DNA from: Desulfobacteraceae bacterium
Lineage (GTDB): Bacteria > Desulfobacterota > DSM-4660 > Desulfatiglandales > Desulfatiglandaceae
Direction: 5' to 3'
DNA length: 41,358 nucleotides
Assembly (NCBI GenBank): GCA_020349865.1
Contig: CP070700.1
Span: forward strand, 3,441,091 to 3,482,448
Position 1 is the stretch's first letter. Each line of letters begins with the position of its first letter. Below the pieces are notes generated by a model, which saw only the letters and a program-made list of their open reading frames with translations, was not told the DNA's origin and made no database searches. A program made the position numbers and the translations under genes. Of this stretch, positions 1 through 8,123 are shown piece by piece.

Positions 1-145
1 ACTGCAATTAGTGATATAGCTACTTTTTGGTGCGCGAGGGCGGAAAACCCCTTTTCCTTTTCCCAGCCCTTCGTTCCATTGTCTCACCGGTCCCCAATTG
101 CGGAGCGAAGTTGAACCAATTCATAGTAATGGGAGGGAAGTGATT

Positions 146-2101
146 ATGGCCAAACTGTTGTGGAAGCCTTCGGAAGACAGAATCAAAAATTCCAATATGT
201 ATCGATTTATGGGGTTCATCAACGAAAAGTTCAATCAGCGTTTTATTGAATATGATCCCCTTTACCAGTGGTCAATTGAAAATATCCCCGATTTCTGGGC
301 AGCCATGTGGGAATTCGCCGACATAAAGGCTTCACAGCCCTATGATCAAATAATTGACGATGTGACAAAAATGCCTGGCGCCAAGTGGTTTTCAGGGGCC
401 CGTCTCAATTTTGCTGAAAACCTGCTTCGATACCGTGATGACCATGTGGCCCTGATTTTCAAGGGAGAGGATCACGACAGCAAAAAGATGACCTATTTGG
501 AACTCTATGATGAGGTTGCCCGCGTTGCCAAATCTTTAAAGGAAGCAGGAGTCAAGGTGGGGGATCGGGTTGCCGCCTTTATGCCCAATATGCCGGAGAC
601 CATCATCGCCATGTTGGCTGCCACGAGTCTTGGTGCGACCTGGTCTTCTTGTTCGCCGGATTTCGGCATCAAGGGAGTACTAGACCGGTTTGGACAGATC
701 AAACCCAAAGTCCTTTTCACCGCCAACGGGTATTGGTTCAAAGGCAAAAGCCTTGATTCCATCGAGCGCATATCAGACATCCTGAAGCAACTTCCGAGCA
801 TTGAAAAGGTGGTAGTGGTTCCATATACTGATCAAGAACCGGACATTAGCGGGGTCCCCAATGCCATCAATTATCGGGACTTTAAGTCTACCGATTCCAA
901 CCTGGAAATCGAATTTGAACAAGTTCCATTTGAACATCCCCTGTATATCATGTACTCATCAGGAACCACCGGGCTTCCCAAGTGCATGGTACAGAGTGCC
1001 GGTGGGATTCTCATCCACCAGCTGAAAGAGCTCATGTTGCACACGGATCTAAAACGGGAAGATACTATCTTTTATTTTACCACTTGCGGCTGGATGATGT
1101 GGAACTGGTTAACCAGTTCCTTGGGAGTAGGCGCATCCATCATGCTTTTTGACGGCAACCCTTTTCACCCTGATCCGGGTGCCCTGTGGAAAATGGCCCA
1201 GGACGAAAAAATCACCATCTTCGGTACGAGTGCTGGCTATATTGCTGCCCTTCAAAACGCTGGAGTGAAGCCTGGCAGGGAATACGATCTCACACCGCTT
1301 AGGGCCATACTTTCAACAGGGTCACCCCTGTCTGTGGAAGGATTTGAATTCATATACGATGAGGTCAAAAAGGACCTCCAGCTGGCCTCTATTTCCGGTG
1401 GTTCTGATCTCAATGGCTGTTTTGCCGCCGGCAATCCAATGGGCCCGGTCTATGCTGGGGAATTGCAATGCAGGTGTCTGGCTATGAAAGTTGAGGCCTT
1501 TGACGTGGATGGCAACCCGGTTTTAGACCAGCAGGGTGAACTGGTTTGCTCAGCCCCCTTTCCTTCAATGCCTATCTATTTTTGGGATGATCCCAAAGGC
1601 GAGAAGTATCATGCTGCTTATTTTGACGTGTACCCTAATATCTGGCGACATGGTGATTTCATAGAGATCAATGAACGTGGAGGCGTCGTAATATACGGAC
1701 GCTCGGACGCCACCCTAAACCCTGGGGGGGTGCGCATTGGAACGGCCGAAATATATCGTCAGGTGGAACAGTTGGAAGAAATAGCAGACAGCCTTGTTGT
1801 GGGGCAGAACTGGAAGAGTGATGTACGGGTGATTCTTTTTGTGCAGGTGGCTCAAGGCTATGATTTGACCGATGATCTGAGAAACAAGATAAAGAAAACC
1901 ATTCGTGCCAATGCTTCTCCACGCCACGTGCCTGCCAAGATCCTGGCAGTACCGGAAATTCCTTATACACTTAATATGAAAAAAGTGGAGTTAGCTGTCA
2001 AGAAGGTCATCCAAGGCGAGGAAGTAAAAAATAAGGACGCCCTTAAAAATCCGGAAGTCCTCGATTTTTACACAAATCTAAAGGAACTTCAAGAGGATTA
2101 G
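146..2101 (+). CDS. Acetoacetyl-CoA synthetase
   Basis: ANL-superfamily ligase of 651 residues that should join acetoacetate (or a similar short acid) to CoA with ATP in the cytoplasm. The length and the start MAKLLWKPSEDRIKNSNMYRF fit the acetoacetyl-CoA synthetase subfamily rather than acetyl-CoA synthetase. The AMP-binding P-loop YSSGTTGLPK lies near residue 270, GDFIEINERGG and YGRSDATLNPGGVRIGTAEIY mark the hinge, and YTLNMKKVELAVKK carries the probable adenylation lysine. A TTG at 98 in the same frame would add 16 residues, but ATG 146 is preceded by a purine-rich GGGAGGGAAG at 131-140, so I prefer it. It may share a transcript with the next gene, 16 bp downstream. Family assignment is firm; acetoacetate as substrate is by family. 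Confidence 0.93.
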   Translation: MAKLLWKPSEDRIKNSNMYRFMGFINEKFNQRFIEYDPLYQWSIENIPDFWAAMWEFADIKASQPYDQIIDDVTKMPGAKWFSGARLNFAENLLRYRDDHVALIFKGEDHDSKKMTYLELYDEVARVAKSLKEAGVKVGDRVAAFMPNMPETIIAMLAATSLGATWSSCSPDFGIKGVLDRFGQIKPKVLFTANGYWFKGKSLDSIERISDILKQLPSIEKVVVVPYTDQEPDISGVPNAINYRDFKSTDSNLEIEFEQVPFEHPLYIMYSSGTTGLPKCMVQSAGGILIHQLKELMLHTDLKREDTIFYFTTCGWMMWNWLTSSLGVGASIMLFDGNPFHPDPGALWKMAQDEKITIFGTSAGYIAALQNAGVKPGREYDLTPLRAILSTGSPLSVEGFEFIYDEVKKDLQLASISGGSDLNGCFAAGNPMGPVYAGELQCRCLAMKVEAFDVDGNPVLDQQGELVCSAPFPSMPIYFWDDPKGEKYHAAYFDVYPNIWRHGDFIEINERGGVVIYGRSDATLNPGGVRIGTAEIYRQVEQLEEIADSLVVGQNWKSDVRVILFVQVAQGYDLTDDLRNKIKKTIRANASPRHVPAKILAVPEIPYTLNMKKVELAVKKVIQGEEVKNKDALKNPEVLDFYTNLKELQED

Positions 2102-2117
2102 CCTACTGGAGGACTAT

Positions 2118-2978
2118 TTGATCGAGCTACCCGTTGTTCTTTTCCCACATTGTTACATAAAGGATAAAGATTTAAAAAGAATACGGGCAATCTTTGACCG
2201 GCTGATTATATGCCAACCATGGTTTATGGATGACCCCCTTCCCCGGCCCGACGGAGATGGCGAGTCTTTCATTGATGTCCTTCTCCCTCCCGCGAATCTG
2301 AAACCAAAAAAGGATTTCAAGAGGCTGCTCTCTGAATACCAGCATTGGATCAGGCAGAATCAGGATAGGGGGTACGCAGCCTTTCTAAGTGCTACACAGA
2401 AAACGGCCTTCTCCGAGGACACGCCGTGGGAAATCAGGAAAATGATGCGCCGTATAGGAGAAGACGCTCCTGCTTCCCAGGAAAATAACGCCCTGAAATG
2501 GCATATTATCCTCCATCTGGCACGGGAATTTGAAGAAAATTTAAATTCGGCAGATGAGATGCTGAAACACATGAAACAGAAAAAATCACCCCTTGAGGAT
2601 GCGATTGGAGAAACGGCTCCATTAGAGGCCATGTTTGAGGATCTACCACAATCTGGAACCGATCTCTTTATCGACGATCATCACCTGAGACAGATATTTG
2701 AAGCCTGGTTTGGCCTGTTTGGCGAGATACTTTCAGATCGCAGAATGCTGATTACACTCCATAGACATGTGATGGATTATGTAACAGAAATGTTTGGGGT
2801 TATCAAATCTGTTCCACTTTCCAAAGAGGCTGTGGAATCCATTTCACCAAAGCCTACCTCGATCCCGTCTGATTTTACCCTAACTCACTTACCCCATCTT
2901 TCAAATAATGGGAACGCTCACGCGGATCCTGTCCAGAAAGACCTGTCCGGTAAAACAATTATTTTCTTGAAAAACTAA
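2118..2978 (+). CDS. Conserved hypothetical protein, TTG start
   Basis: A 286-residue soluble protein that I do not recognise. It has no signal peptide or membrane segment; the sequence is mixed, with charged helical stretches (about residues 60-160), a tryptophan-rich region near residue 200 (FEAWFGLFGEI) and a low-complexity Pro/Ser/His-rich tail. The start is TTG 2118, chosen because GGAGG sits at 2108-2112 with five bases between, and no ATG gives a better fit. Only 16 bp separate it from the upstream acyl-CoA ligase, so co-transcription is likely. The reading frame is long and open, with no competing frame of equal quality, so I consider it a real gene of unknown role. Confidence 0.75.
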   Translation: MIELPVVLFPHCYIKDKDLKRIRAIFDRLIICQPWFMDDPLPRPDGDGESFIDVLLPPANLKPKKDFKRLLSEYQHWIRQNQDRGYAAFLSATQKTAFSEDTPWEIRKMMRRIGEDAPASQENNALKWHIILHLAREFEENLNSADEMLKHMKQKKSPLEDAIGETAPLEAMFEDLPQSGTDLFIDDHHLRQIFEAWFGLFGEILSDRRMLITLHRHVMDYVTEMFGVIKSVPLSKEAVESISPKPTSIPSDFTLTHLPHLSNNGNAHADPVQKDLSGKTIIFLKN

Positions 2979-2991
2979 GCCGATCTGCGGA

Positions 2992-3279
2992 CTAACTGAT
3001 CTCATATGCCGGCACTCGGAGGTGTGTTGCTCTGCACCGGGGGCAACGACCCGGACGGGTGAAACGCTTGCGGTCTTCAAATACATATCCACACTTCAGA
3101 CATCGGGAAGGCCGGATTACAAGCTTTTTCCCCTGGGCTGCGAGTGAACGGGCAATATGAGGTAGATGCTCATAGACTTCTTTTTCCCTGATTCTTAGCT
3201 CCACAGAAAGCTCAATGGCGGTCATCTCGCCTTCGCTTAAAAGGCCCATCATTTGTTGCCGAATCGTTTCCATCCACAT
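2992..3279 (-). CDS. Small HTH plus zinc-ribbon transcriptional regulator
   Basis: A 95-residue protein. Residues 1-50 form a winged-helix-like segment (RQQMMGLLSEGEMTAIELS..VREKEVYEHLPHIARSL), and residues 58-90 a zinc ribbon with CLKCGYVF and CPRC pairs. This order matches the family of predicted regulators in which an HTH domain is fused to a zinc ribbon. It probably binds DNA, but no target can be named. ATG 3279 and ATG 3273 are both possible and neither has a strong ribosome binding site. It is convergent with the hypothetical gene ending at 2978, 13 bp away. Unlike most neighbours it stands alone, with about 480 bp of noncoding DNA upstream. Confidence 0.8.
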   Translation of the reverse strand: MWMETIRQQMMGLLSEGEMTAIELSVELRIREKEVYEHLPHIARSLAAQGKKLVIRPSRCLKCGYVFEDRKRFTRPGRCPRCRATHLRVPAYEIS

Positions 3280-3765
3280 TAACCAGGCATCTACTCATAA
3301 AATCGCTTCGCAATTATATGACTTATTTGACCCAGATTGTGCAGTAGTCTCCTACTGCGACTTGAAAATCCTTGCGGCAACGCTTGTTTCCCGATTTTGA
3401 TCCTCGACATATTTACTAATATGCCTGCGTCACAAAATCGCTCCAACTGCGCGTTTCACTTTGGTTTTCTGCGCCTCGCTACGGATTCTACTGCACAATC
3501 TGGGTTTAAGGGTCAAAAAATTGACACATTTTTAAATTCAGAGCCGAATTTATCTAAACTTTAATATCAGATTTTACTATTAGAGGTGGTTCAACACACT
3601 GAAATTAAAGCCAATTGATTCTCTACACGGTTTCGGCATGATTCCTGCTGATACAACTCAATGGTGCAGTACATTCCCTTTAAACTACTTAATCTTTTTT
3701 GTTCCCGCAACGAATTTTGGACAACTATTAGCGGGTATTAGTTGAAATAAAGAAAGGCCACAAAA
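3280..3765. other. Noncoding stretch with a palindromic element
   Basis: 486 bp between the HTH/zinc-ribbon gene and the membrane protein gene. The left part holds the long inverted-repeat element described at 3331-3504. The right part is A+T-rich. It contains TTGACA at 3521-3526 but no -10 hexamer at a good distance, so I do not call a promoter. AAAGG about 9 bases before ATG 3766 is a modest ribosome binding site. I see no credible protein: the short frames here cross the palindrome. Confidence 0.6.
3331..3504. repeat. 174-bp near-palindromic element (MITE-like), type A
   Basis: The ends are perfect 17-base inverted repeats (3331-3347 and 3488-3504; CCCAGATTGTGCAGTAG and its complement). 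Inside the ends the two halves remain imperfectly complementary. For example, the ACGC..GTT..GATTTTG order in the left half recurs in the complement of the right half. The tip at the centre is a perfect hairpin CATATT-TACT-AATATG (3408-3423). The whole element could fold into one long interrupted stem as DNA or RNA. It encodes no transposase. A non-autonomous mobile element or REP/BIME-like repeat is the best guess. Confidence 0.65.
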
Positions 3766-5325
3766 ATGAAGGTAAAAAACGAAAATAGTGCTGATAAAGA
3801 AAAGAAGTCTTTACTTAGCACCGTTGACCTTCCTTATGTAGATAAAACCGAAGATAAAGTAGAAAATGAGGAAAGCGATCAAGATGGCGCACAAACAGCG
3901 ATTCCGGACCCGGTTGAGGAGACAAAGGTTGGAGGGGAAAATCGCGATAAAGAAACTATAGCCGGAGGGCCAGGCGAAACCGCTGGTACTGAAGAAAAAA
4001 AGGCGCACCGGGAAAAAGCGATTTCGCCTGATATTACTGAGCTTCCTGGTGACGAAGATGAGGGAGTCAAGACCGAGGATCAGGAAGCAGTCACCAAGGC
4101 AGAAGAAGAACTGGATAAGGAAGCCAAGGAGGAAGATAAAAAGCCATACAAGGAAGCTGATGTTGAGGAAAATGATGAAGGCGAGGAGGAAGCAAAAAGA
4201 CGTAGAAGAATTGGCCCTTTTGTAATGGGAATTATATTGGTGTTACTGTTAGTTTCTATGTTATTTGCTTTGCTTATTTATTTTAAGATGTCTAAACCCT
4301 TCATTAGTAAAGAACTGTCTTCTCCTGAACAGGCTGTCAAATCGGAAGCCAAATTCCAGAATAAAATTCATAAGCCTGATCATTTCAGTCTGGCACATGA
4401 AAAATTGACCAAAGTCGGTGATCTGATACAGGGACTGCAAAACAAGCAAAAGGCCATTTTTGATCTCAAACAACAATACCAACGGGGCATTAGCGAAGCA
4501 GAAGATGAAATTTTGGAGGGGATACAAAGTAACAAAGTTGCTAATTTTCAAGATGCCTTAAAAGACAAACGGGTGGAGCTATGTCTTCTTACCATTCAGC
4601 GCCGTCAGGTCTATATTAATGAGCTTGAGCGGCTCCTTGATCAACTTGTTATGGACCTTGAAGAACTGATCTATCTAAAGCGTGGGATCGAAATCGATAT
4701 GCTTATGGTGAATGTCCTCAAAGGCATGGATATGGAAAGTTTAGGAAAACGTATCGACACGATTATACAACGGCACATTCAAGACAATGACAAATTAACT
4801 ATAGACACGAATGGTGCCAGAGTTCAGCCACTTAATGCAATTTGGGTAACGATATATGAATCCAGTCAAAAGAGAACCTTGCTTTCAAGGGAAGAGATAA
4901 AAAATCGTGAGATCTGGAAAGAGATATGTAGTGGAAACTTTAGTAGAAAACACCAGATTACAGCACTTTCTCTTGAGTCAGCAAAAGCCTTGTCTGAATG
5001 GAAAGGTAAAGATCTTTTCCTCGTTAAGCTTACCAGGCTTTCTCCTGGGGAGGCAAAATACCTGTCAAAGTGGAAGGGGAGATGGTTATCGCTTAATGGA
5101 ATCTATGAACTCTCTCCTGAGTCAGCAAAGCATCTGTCTCAATGGAAAGGCAACAGACTTTCTCTCAATGGGCTTAAAGAAGTGTCTCCTGAGGTGGTAG
5201 AATACTTATCTCAATGGCAGGGAGAGGAGCTTGAGCTTGTTAGTTTGAAAAATATATCTCAATGGGAAGAATCAGGGAAATTAGTACATTTGCCTGACAG
5301 ACACAGAAAGCCAGTCAAGAAATGA
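3766..5325 (+). CDS. Single-pass membrane protein: acidic N-terminus, coiled coil, leucine-rich-like repeats
   Basis: A 519-residue protein of unknown function. Residues 1-145 are very rich in Glu, Asp and Lys and probably disordered. RRRR at 145-148 precedes one membrane helix (about 151-173), so the N-terminus should be cytoplasmic and the rest outside. Residues about 200-370 are helical or coiled coil. Residues 398-493 are four 24-residue repeats (398-421, 422-445, 446-469, 470-493) plus a partial fifth, of the pattern LSPESAKxLSxWKGxxLSLNG, which resembles leucine-rich-type repeats. The coiled-coil part and its end (KLTIDTNG..P..IWVTI) align without gaps to the next gene ([14 protein letters not shown]), so the two are paralogues. 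Signalling or envelope scaffolding are possible roles; nothing identifies a partner. Confidence 0.82.
   Translation: MKVKNENSADKEKKSLLSTVDLPYVDKTEDKVENEESDQDGAQTAIPDPVEETKVGGENRDKETIAGGPGETAGTEEKKAHREKAISPDITELPGDEDEGVKTEDQEAVTKAEEELDKEAKEEDKKPYKEADVEENDEGEEEAKRRRRIGPFVMGIILVLLLVSMLFALLIYFKMSKPFISKELSSPEQAVKSEAKFQNKIHKPDHFSLAHEKLTKVGDLIQGLQNKQKAIFDLKQQYQRGISEAEDEILEGIQSNKVANFQDALKDKRVELCLLTIQRRQVYINELERLLDQLVMDLEELIYLKRGIEIDMLMVNVLKGMDMESLGKRIDTIIQRHIQDNDKLTIDTNGARVQPLNAIWVTIYESSQKRTLLSREEIKNREIWKEICSGNFSRKHQITALSLESAKALSEWKGKDLFLVKLTRLSPGEAKYLSKWKGRWLSLNGIYELSPESAKHLSQWKGNRLSLNGLKEVSPEVVEYLSQWQGEELELVSLKNISQWEESGKLVHLPDRHRKPVKK
4957..5244 (+). repeat. Four tandem 72-bp coding repeats
   Basis: In-frame tandem units at 4957-5028, 5029-5100, 5101-5172 and 5173-5244 inside the membrane protein gene. 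Each codes for 24 residues with conserved Ser-Pro-Glu, Leu-Ser-x-Trp-x-Gly and Leu-x-Leu positions. Units two and three are the most alike. Such units are prone to copy-number change. Confidence 0.8.
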
Positions 5326-5599
5326 AACAGCAATCCAAAAAAATCTTCAATAGTTCACCGGAGGTAAAATGCCTGACAGGGTAACAGGATAGACATGATA
5401 TAACTGCAGCTAATCACAATAATTTATCACACCCTGCCGGGTAGAAAGAAAAGTTAGATTAAGCGCAAGACCAAAGATCTAAACTAAGAGATCAACAGGA
5501 TGAAAAACAATCATGTCGATCCTGTTTATCCTGTCTAAAAATAGCTGAACTATTGCCATTATCTTAGAGGTACAGAATATAAGAGGAATCGTCTGGATC
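5326..5599. repeat. Intergenic inverted repeat with AACAGGAT-type motifs
   Basis: 274 bp between the two paralogous genes. An imperfect inverted repeat of about 25 bases (5375-5399 and 5511-5535) has arms containing ACAGGAT..GACATGAT and its complement. A further shorter pair, AACAGGAT at 5494-5501 and ATCCTGTT at 5519-5526, makes a smaller hairpin. The motif ATCCTGTTTATCCTGTC is of a kind often dispersed in bacterial genomes. The ribosome binding site before 5600 is weak (AAGAGG at 5581-5586, 13 bases away). Confidence 0.5.
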
Positions 5600-6184
5600 A
5601 TGAAAGCACATATCAAACTTACTCAACGAATTCATACTTGGGGATTATTGCTAATGACGCTACTGTTAATCCCAGGAACCATACTGGCGACTAACTCCAA
5701 AACATTTACTCTGCGCAGTAAGATGGCAGAAATATCATCTCTGCGTCAGAAAGTTACAGAAAGGAAAGTACAGGCAGCTAAACTGTGTGAACAACTAAAA
5801 CAGAGGATTAGAGAACTGGAGAAAGAAATCAGAGGAGAAATAAGAAACTCGGAGATATCATTCTTCCAAGAAGCAATTCTTAACCCACGTATTGATCATA
5901 ACATCAAACTCATTCAAAAAACTTTTTCTTATGTTTCCAGGTTAAAGGAGAAGATTCAATTCTTGAATATTGCCAGCGAAGAGTTGGCATTTTTCTATCA
6001 GCTGGCTGAAGATGATCTCAGGATTCTCGAGACTTTAAAGGATATGAAAATTGAAAAACTGACGGATCAGATAGATCAAATCTCCGCCAAGTATCAATCA
6101 GAGGCAAGCAGGCTTGTAATTGACAGCGATGGTATAGTTTTGAATCCACCTGAAGATATTTGGGAAAGCATAATGAGAGATTAG
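5600..6184 (+). CDS. Secreted coiled-coil protein, paralogue of the upstream membrane protein
   Basis: A 194-residue protein with an N-terminal hydrophobic segment ([17 protein letters not shown], about residues 14-30) that looks like a signal peptide with a probable cleavage after ILA. The remainder is largely charged helix likely to form coiled coil. The last 145 residues align almost without gaps to the coiled-coil region of the 519-residue protein upstream, ending in the same ID-x-x-G..P..IW..I signature, but it lacks the acidic domain and the 24-residue repeats. It could therefore pair with its paralogue in the periplasm; this is inference. Its stop codon interlocks with that of the convergent aapP gene (4-bp overlap). 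Confidence 0.78.
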   Translation: MKAHIKLTQRIHTWGLLLMTLLLIPGTILATNSKTFTLRSKMAEISSLRQKVTERKVQAAKLCEQLKQRIRELEKEIRGEIRNSEISFFQEAILNPRIDHNIKLIQKTFSYVSRLKEKIQFLNIASEELAFFYQLAEDDLRILETLKDMKIEKLTDQIDQISAKYQSEASRLVIDSDGIVLNPPEDIWESIMRD

Positions 6185-6957
6185 TGCAAAATCTGGCTGA
6201 GAAATAGTTTTGTCCGCTCGTGTTGTGGGTTTTCAAAAAACTCTTCCGGCGTGTTTCCCTCCACAATTTTACCAAAGTCCATAAACAGCACTCTGTGGGC
6301 CACGCTCTTGGCAAAGCCCATTTCGTGACTGACGACTATCATGGTCATGCCTTCTTGGGCAAGTTCGATCATGGCATCCAGCACTTCCTTGATCATTTCC
6401 GGATCAAGGGCGGACGTAGGCTCATCAAAGAGCATGATCTTTGGATTCATACAGAGACTGCGGGCAATGGCCACACGCTGCTGCTGACCGCCTGAAAGCT
6501 GCCCCGGATATTTCTTGGCCTGTTCGGCTATGTGCACCTTTTCCAGATTAAACATGGCTGTTTCTTCTGCCTCGGACTTGGGGAGCTTTCTCACCCATAT
6601 AGGCCCTAATGTCAGGTTTTCAATGATAGTCAGGTGAGGGAAGAGGTTAAAATGCTGAAATACCATACCTACTTCTGTGCGAACTTTCTCGATATTTTTT
6701 ATGTTATTGGTAAGCTCAATTCCATCGACGATAATATGGCCCTTTTGATGTTCCTCCAGCCGATTGATACAACGTATCAGGGTTGATTTCCCGGAGCCTG
6801 AAGGGCCGCAAATGACGATACGTTCTTTTTCTTTCACTGTGAGGTTTATGCCCTGAAGTACATGAAAGTCGCCAAACCACTTGTGCATATTGGTAATTTC
6901 AATCATGGCATGATTAGACGTCTTTTTTTCAGTTTTTTTTGATAATTCCTTGTTCAT
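6181..6957 (-). CDS. aapP: General L-amino acid ABC transporter, ATP-binding protein
   Basis: A 258-residue ATPase that powers amino-acid uptake at the inner face of the cytoplasmic membrane. Walker A is GPSGSGKST (near residue 53), the signature LSGGQQQR, Walker [13 protein letters not shown], and the switch histidine is in VVSHEMGFA. This is the polar amino acid (GlnQ/AapP/HisP) class. ATG 6957 follows GAGAGG by a few bases; an internal Met (6906) would match the usual family start, and the first 17 residues are Lys/Glu/Ser-rich and not conserved in the family. It is the last gene of aapJQMP, 57 bp after aapM. Confidence 0.93.
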   Translation of the reverse strand: MNKELSKKTEKKTSNHAMIEITNMHKWFGDFHVLQGINLTVKEKERIVICGPSGSGKSTLIRCINRLEEHQKGHIIVDGIELTNNIKNIEKVRTEVGMVFQHFNLFPHLTIIENLTLGPIWVRKLPKSEAEETAMFNLEKVHIAEQAKKYPGQLSGGQQQRVAIARSLCMNPKIMLFDEPTSALDPEMIKEVLDAMIELAQEGMTMIVVSHEMGFAKSVAHRVLFMDFGKIVEGNTPEEFFENPQHERTKLFLSQILH

Positions 6958-7014
6958 AAAAGCCTCTCGTTGCGGGTCATACTTGTTGGTTACTCGTTAT
7001 TTGTCACTTGTCAT

Positions 7015-8115
7015 TTATTGTTGCTCACCAGCAGACAACTCTTTTTCCAGCTTACGGCTGTAGTTTGACATGGAAAAACATCCCAAAAAGTAGAGGATAG
7101 CAATAAAGATATAGGCCTCACGGCTGAATCCCATCCATTCGGGGTTGGAAAGAACAGACTGGGTGGTCTTGAGCAGATCCCACAATGCGATGATTACCAC
7201 AAGGGAAGTGTCCTTAAACGCGGAAATGAGGATACTTACCGTGGGAGGGATCACGATCTTCAAGGCCTGGGGCAGGATAACCAGTCGCATTGTCAGGTAA
7301 TAATTGAGGCCTATTGATTCTGCCGCTTCATACTGTCCGCGGGACATACCCTGCAACCCTCCACGGACTACCTCGGCAATGTATGCAGCGGTGAAGAGGA
7401 TAATGGCCACCTGGGCCCGGAGAATTTTATTGATAGTGATCCCCTCGGGTAAAAACAGGGGGAAAATAATCGACGACATAAAAAGGAGGCTGATCAAGGG
7501 CACGCCCCGGATCAATTCAATATAAATGATACAAAGCCATTTTACGCCAGGCATTTTCGATTGACGGCCCAAGGCAAGAATAACCCCAAGCGGATAGGCC
7601 GCTGTAAGCCCAAAGACAGAGAGCAAGAGCGTCAGGGGTAGCCCGCCCCATTTAGTGCTTTCCACCGGTGTCAATCCAAATAGCCCTCCCTTCATGAGCA
7701 GGCCCATAAAAAAAAGACCGGCAATCCATCCGTAGCCCAAATATTTTGTCCAGTGTTTTCGCTCCCTGCTGTAAAAAAGGAGACCGAATAGAATAAACAT
7801 GGCAAGGAGAGGCCTCCACTGGGATTCGTAAGGAAAGAAACCGAATGTGATGAAGCGCAGGTTTGTCGGTATGATAGACCAGCAGGCACCATCGATTCCC
7901 CGGCATGCCTTGCCGGTCGTGTGCCAAACGCTGTCAATGAATGCCCATTGAAAGAGGGGTGGTATAATCTTCCATAACATGTACAGGGTCACGATGGTAA
8001 GAATAGAGTTAAAGATACCGTTAAACAGATTGGATTTTATCCACCCAATGACGCCAACGCTGGTTACCGGGGGTCTTAACTCTATTGTCTGTGTTGCTTG
8101 AACAGTTTCTTCCAT
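7015..8115 (-). CDS. aapM: General L-amino acid ABC transporter, permease AapM
   Basis: A 366-residue inner-membrane permease. It is longer than HisM-type permeases because of the N-terminal extension typical of AapM (an extra membrane segment and a loop with WRPLLAMFILFGLLFYSRER). The ABC-coupling EAA motif is EAAESIGLNYYLTMRLVILP, followed by PPTVSILISAFKDTSL. It should form a heterodimer with AapQ. It starts 8 bp after aapQ, so the two are translated together. The ribosome binding site is weak, which suggests translational coupling. Confidence 0.93.
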   Translation of the reverse strand: MEETVQATQTIELRPPVTSVGVIGWIKSNLFNGIFNSILTIVTLYMLWKIIPPLFQWAFIDSVWHTTGKACRGIDGACWSIIPTNLRFITFGFFPYESQWRPLLAMFILFGLLFYSRERKHWTKYLGYGWIAGLFFMGLLMKGGLFGLTPVESTKWGGLPLTLLLSVFGLTAAYPLGVILALGRQSKMPGVKWLCIIYIELIRGVPLISLLFMSSIIFPLFLPEGITINKILRAQVAIILFTAAYIAEVVRGGLQGMSRGQYEAAESIGLNYYLTMRLVILPQALKIVIPPTVSILISAFKDTSLVVIIALWDLLKTTQSVLSNPEWMGFSREAYIFIAILYFLGCFSMSNYSRKLEKELSAGEQQ

Positions 8116-8123
8116 AAGTTTTT

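Noticed and set aside
98..145. TTG start extending the acetoacetyl-CoA synthetase
   Set aside because: The added 16 residues are not in the family and ATG 146 has a better ribosome binding site.
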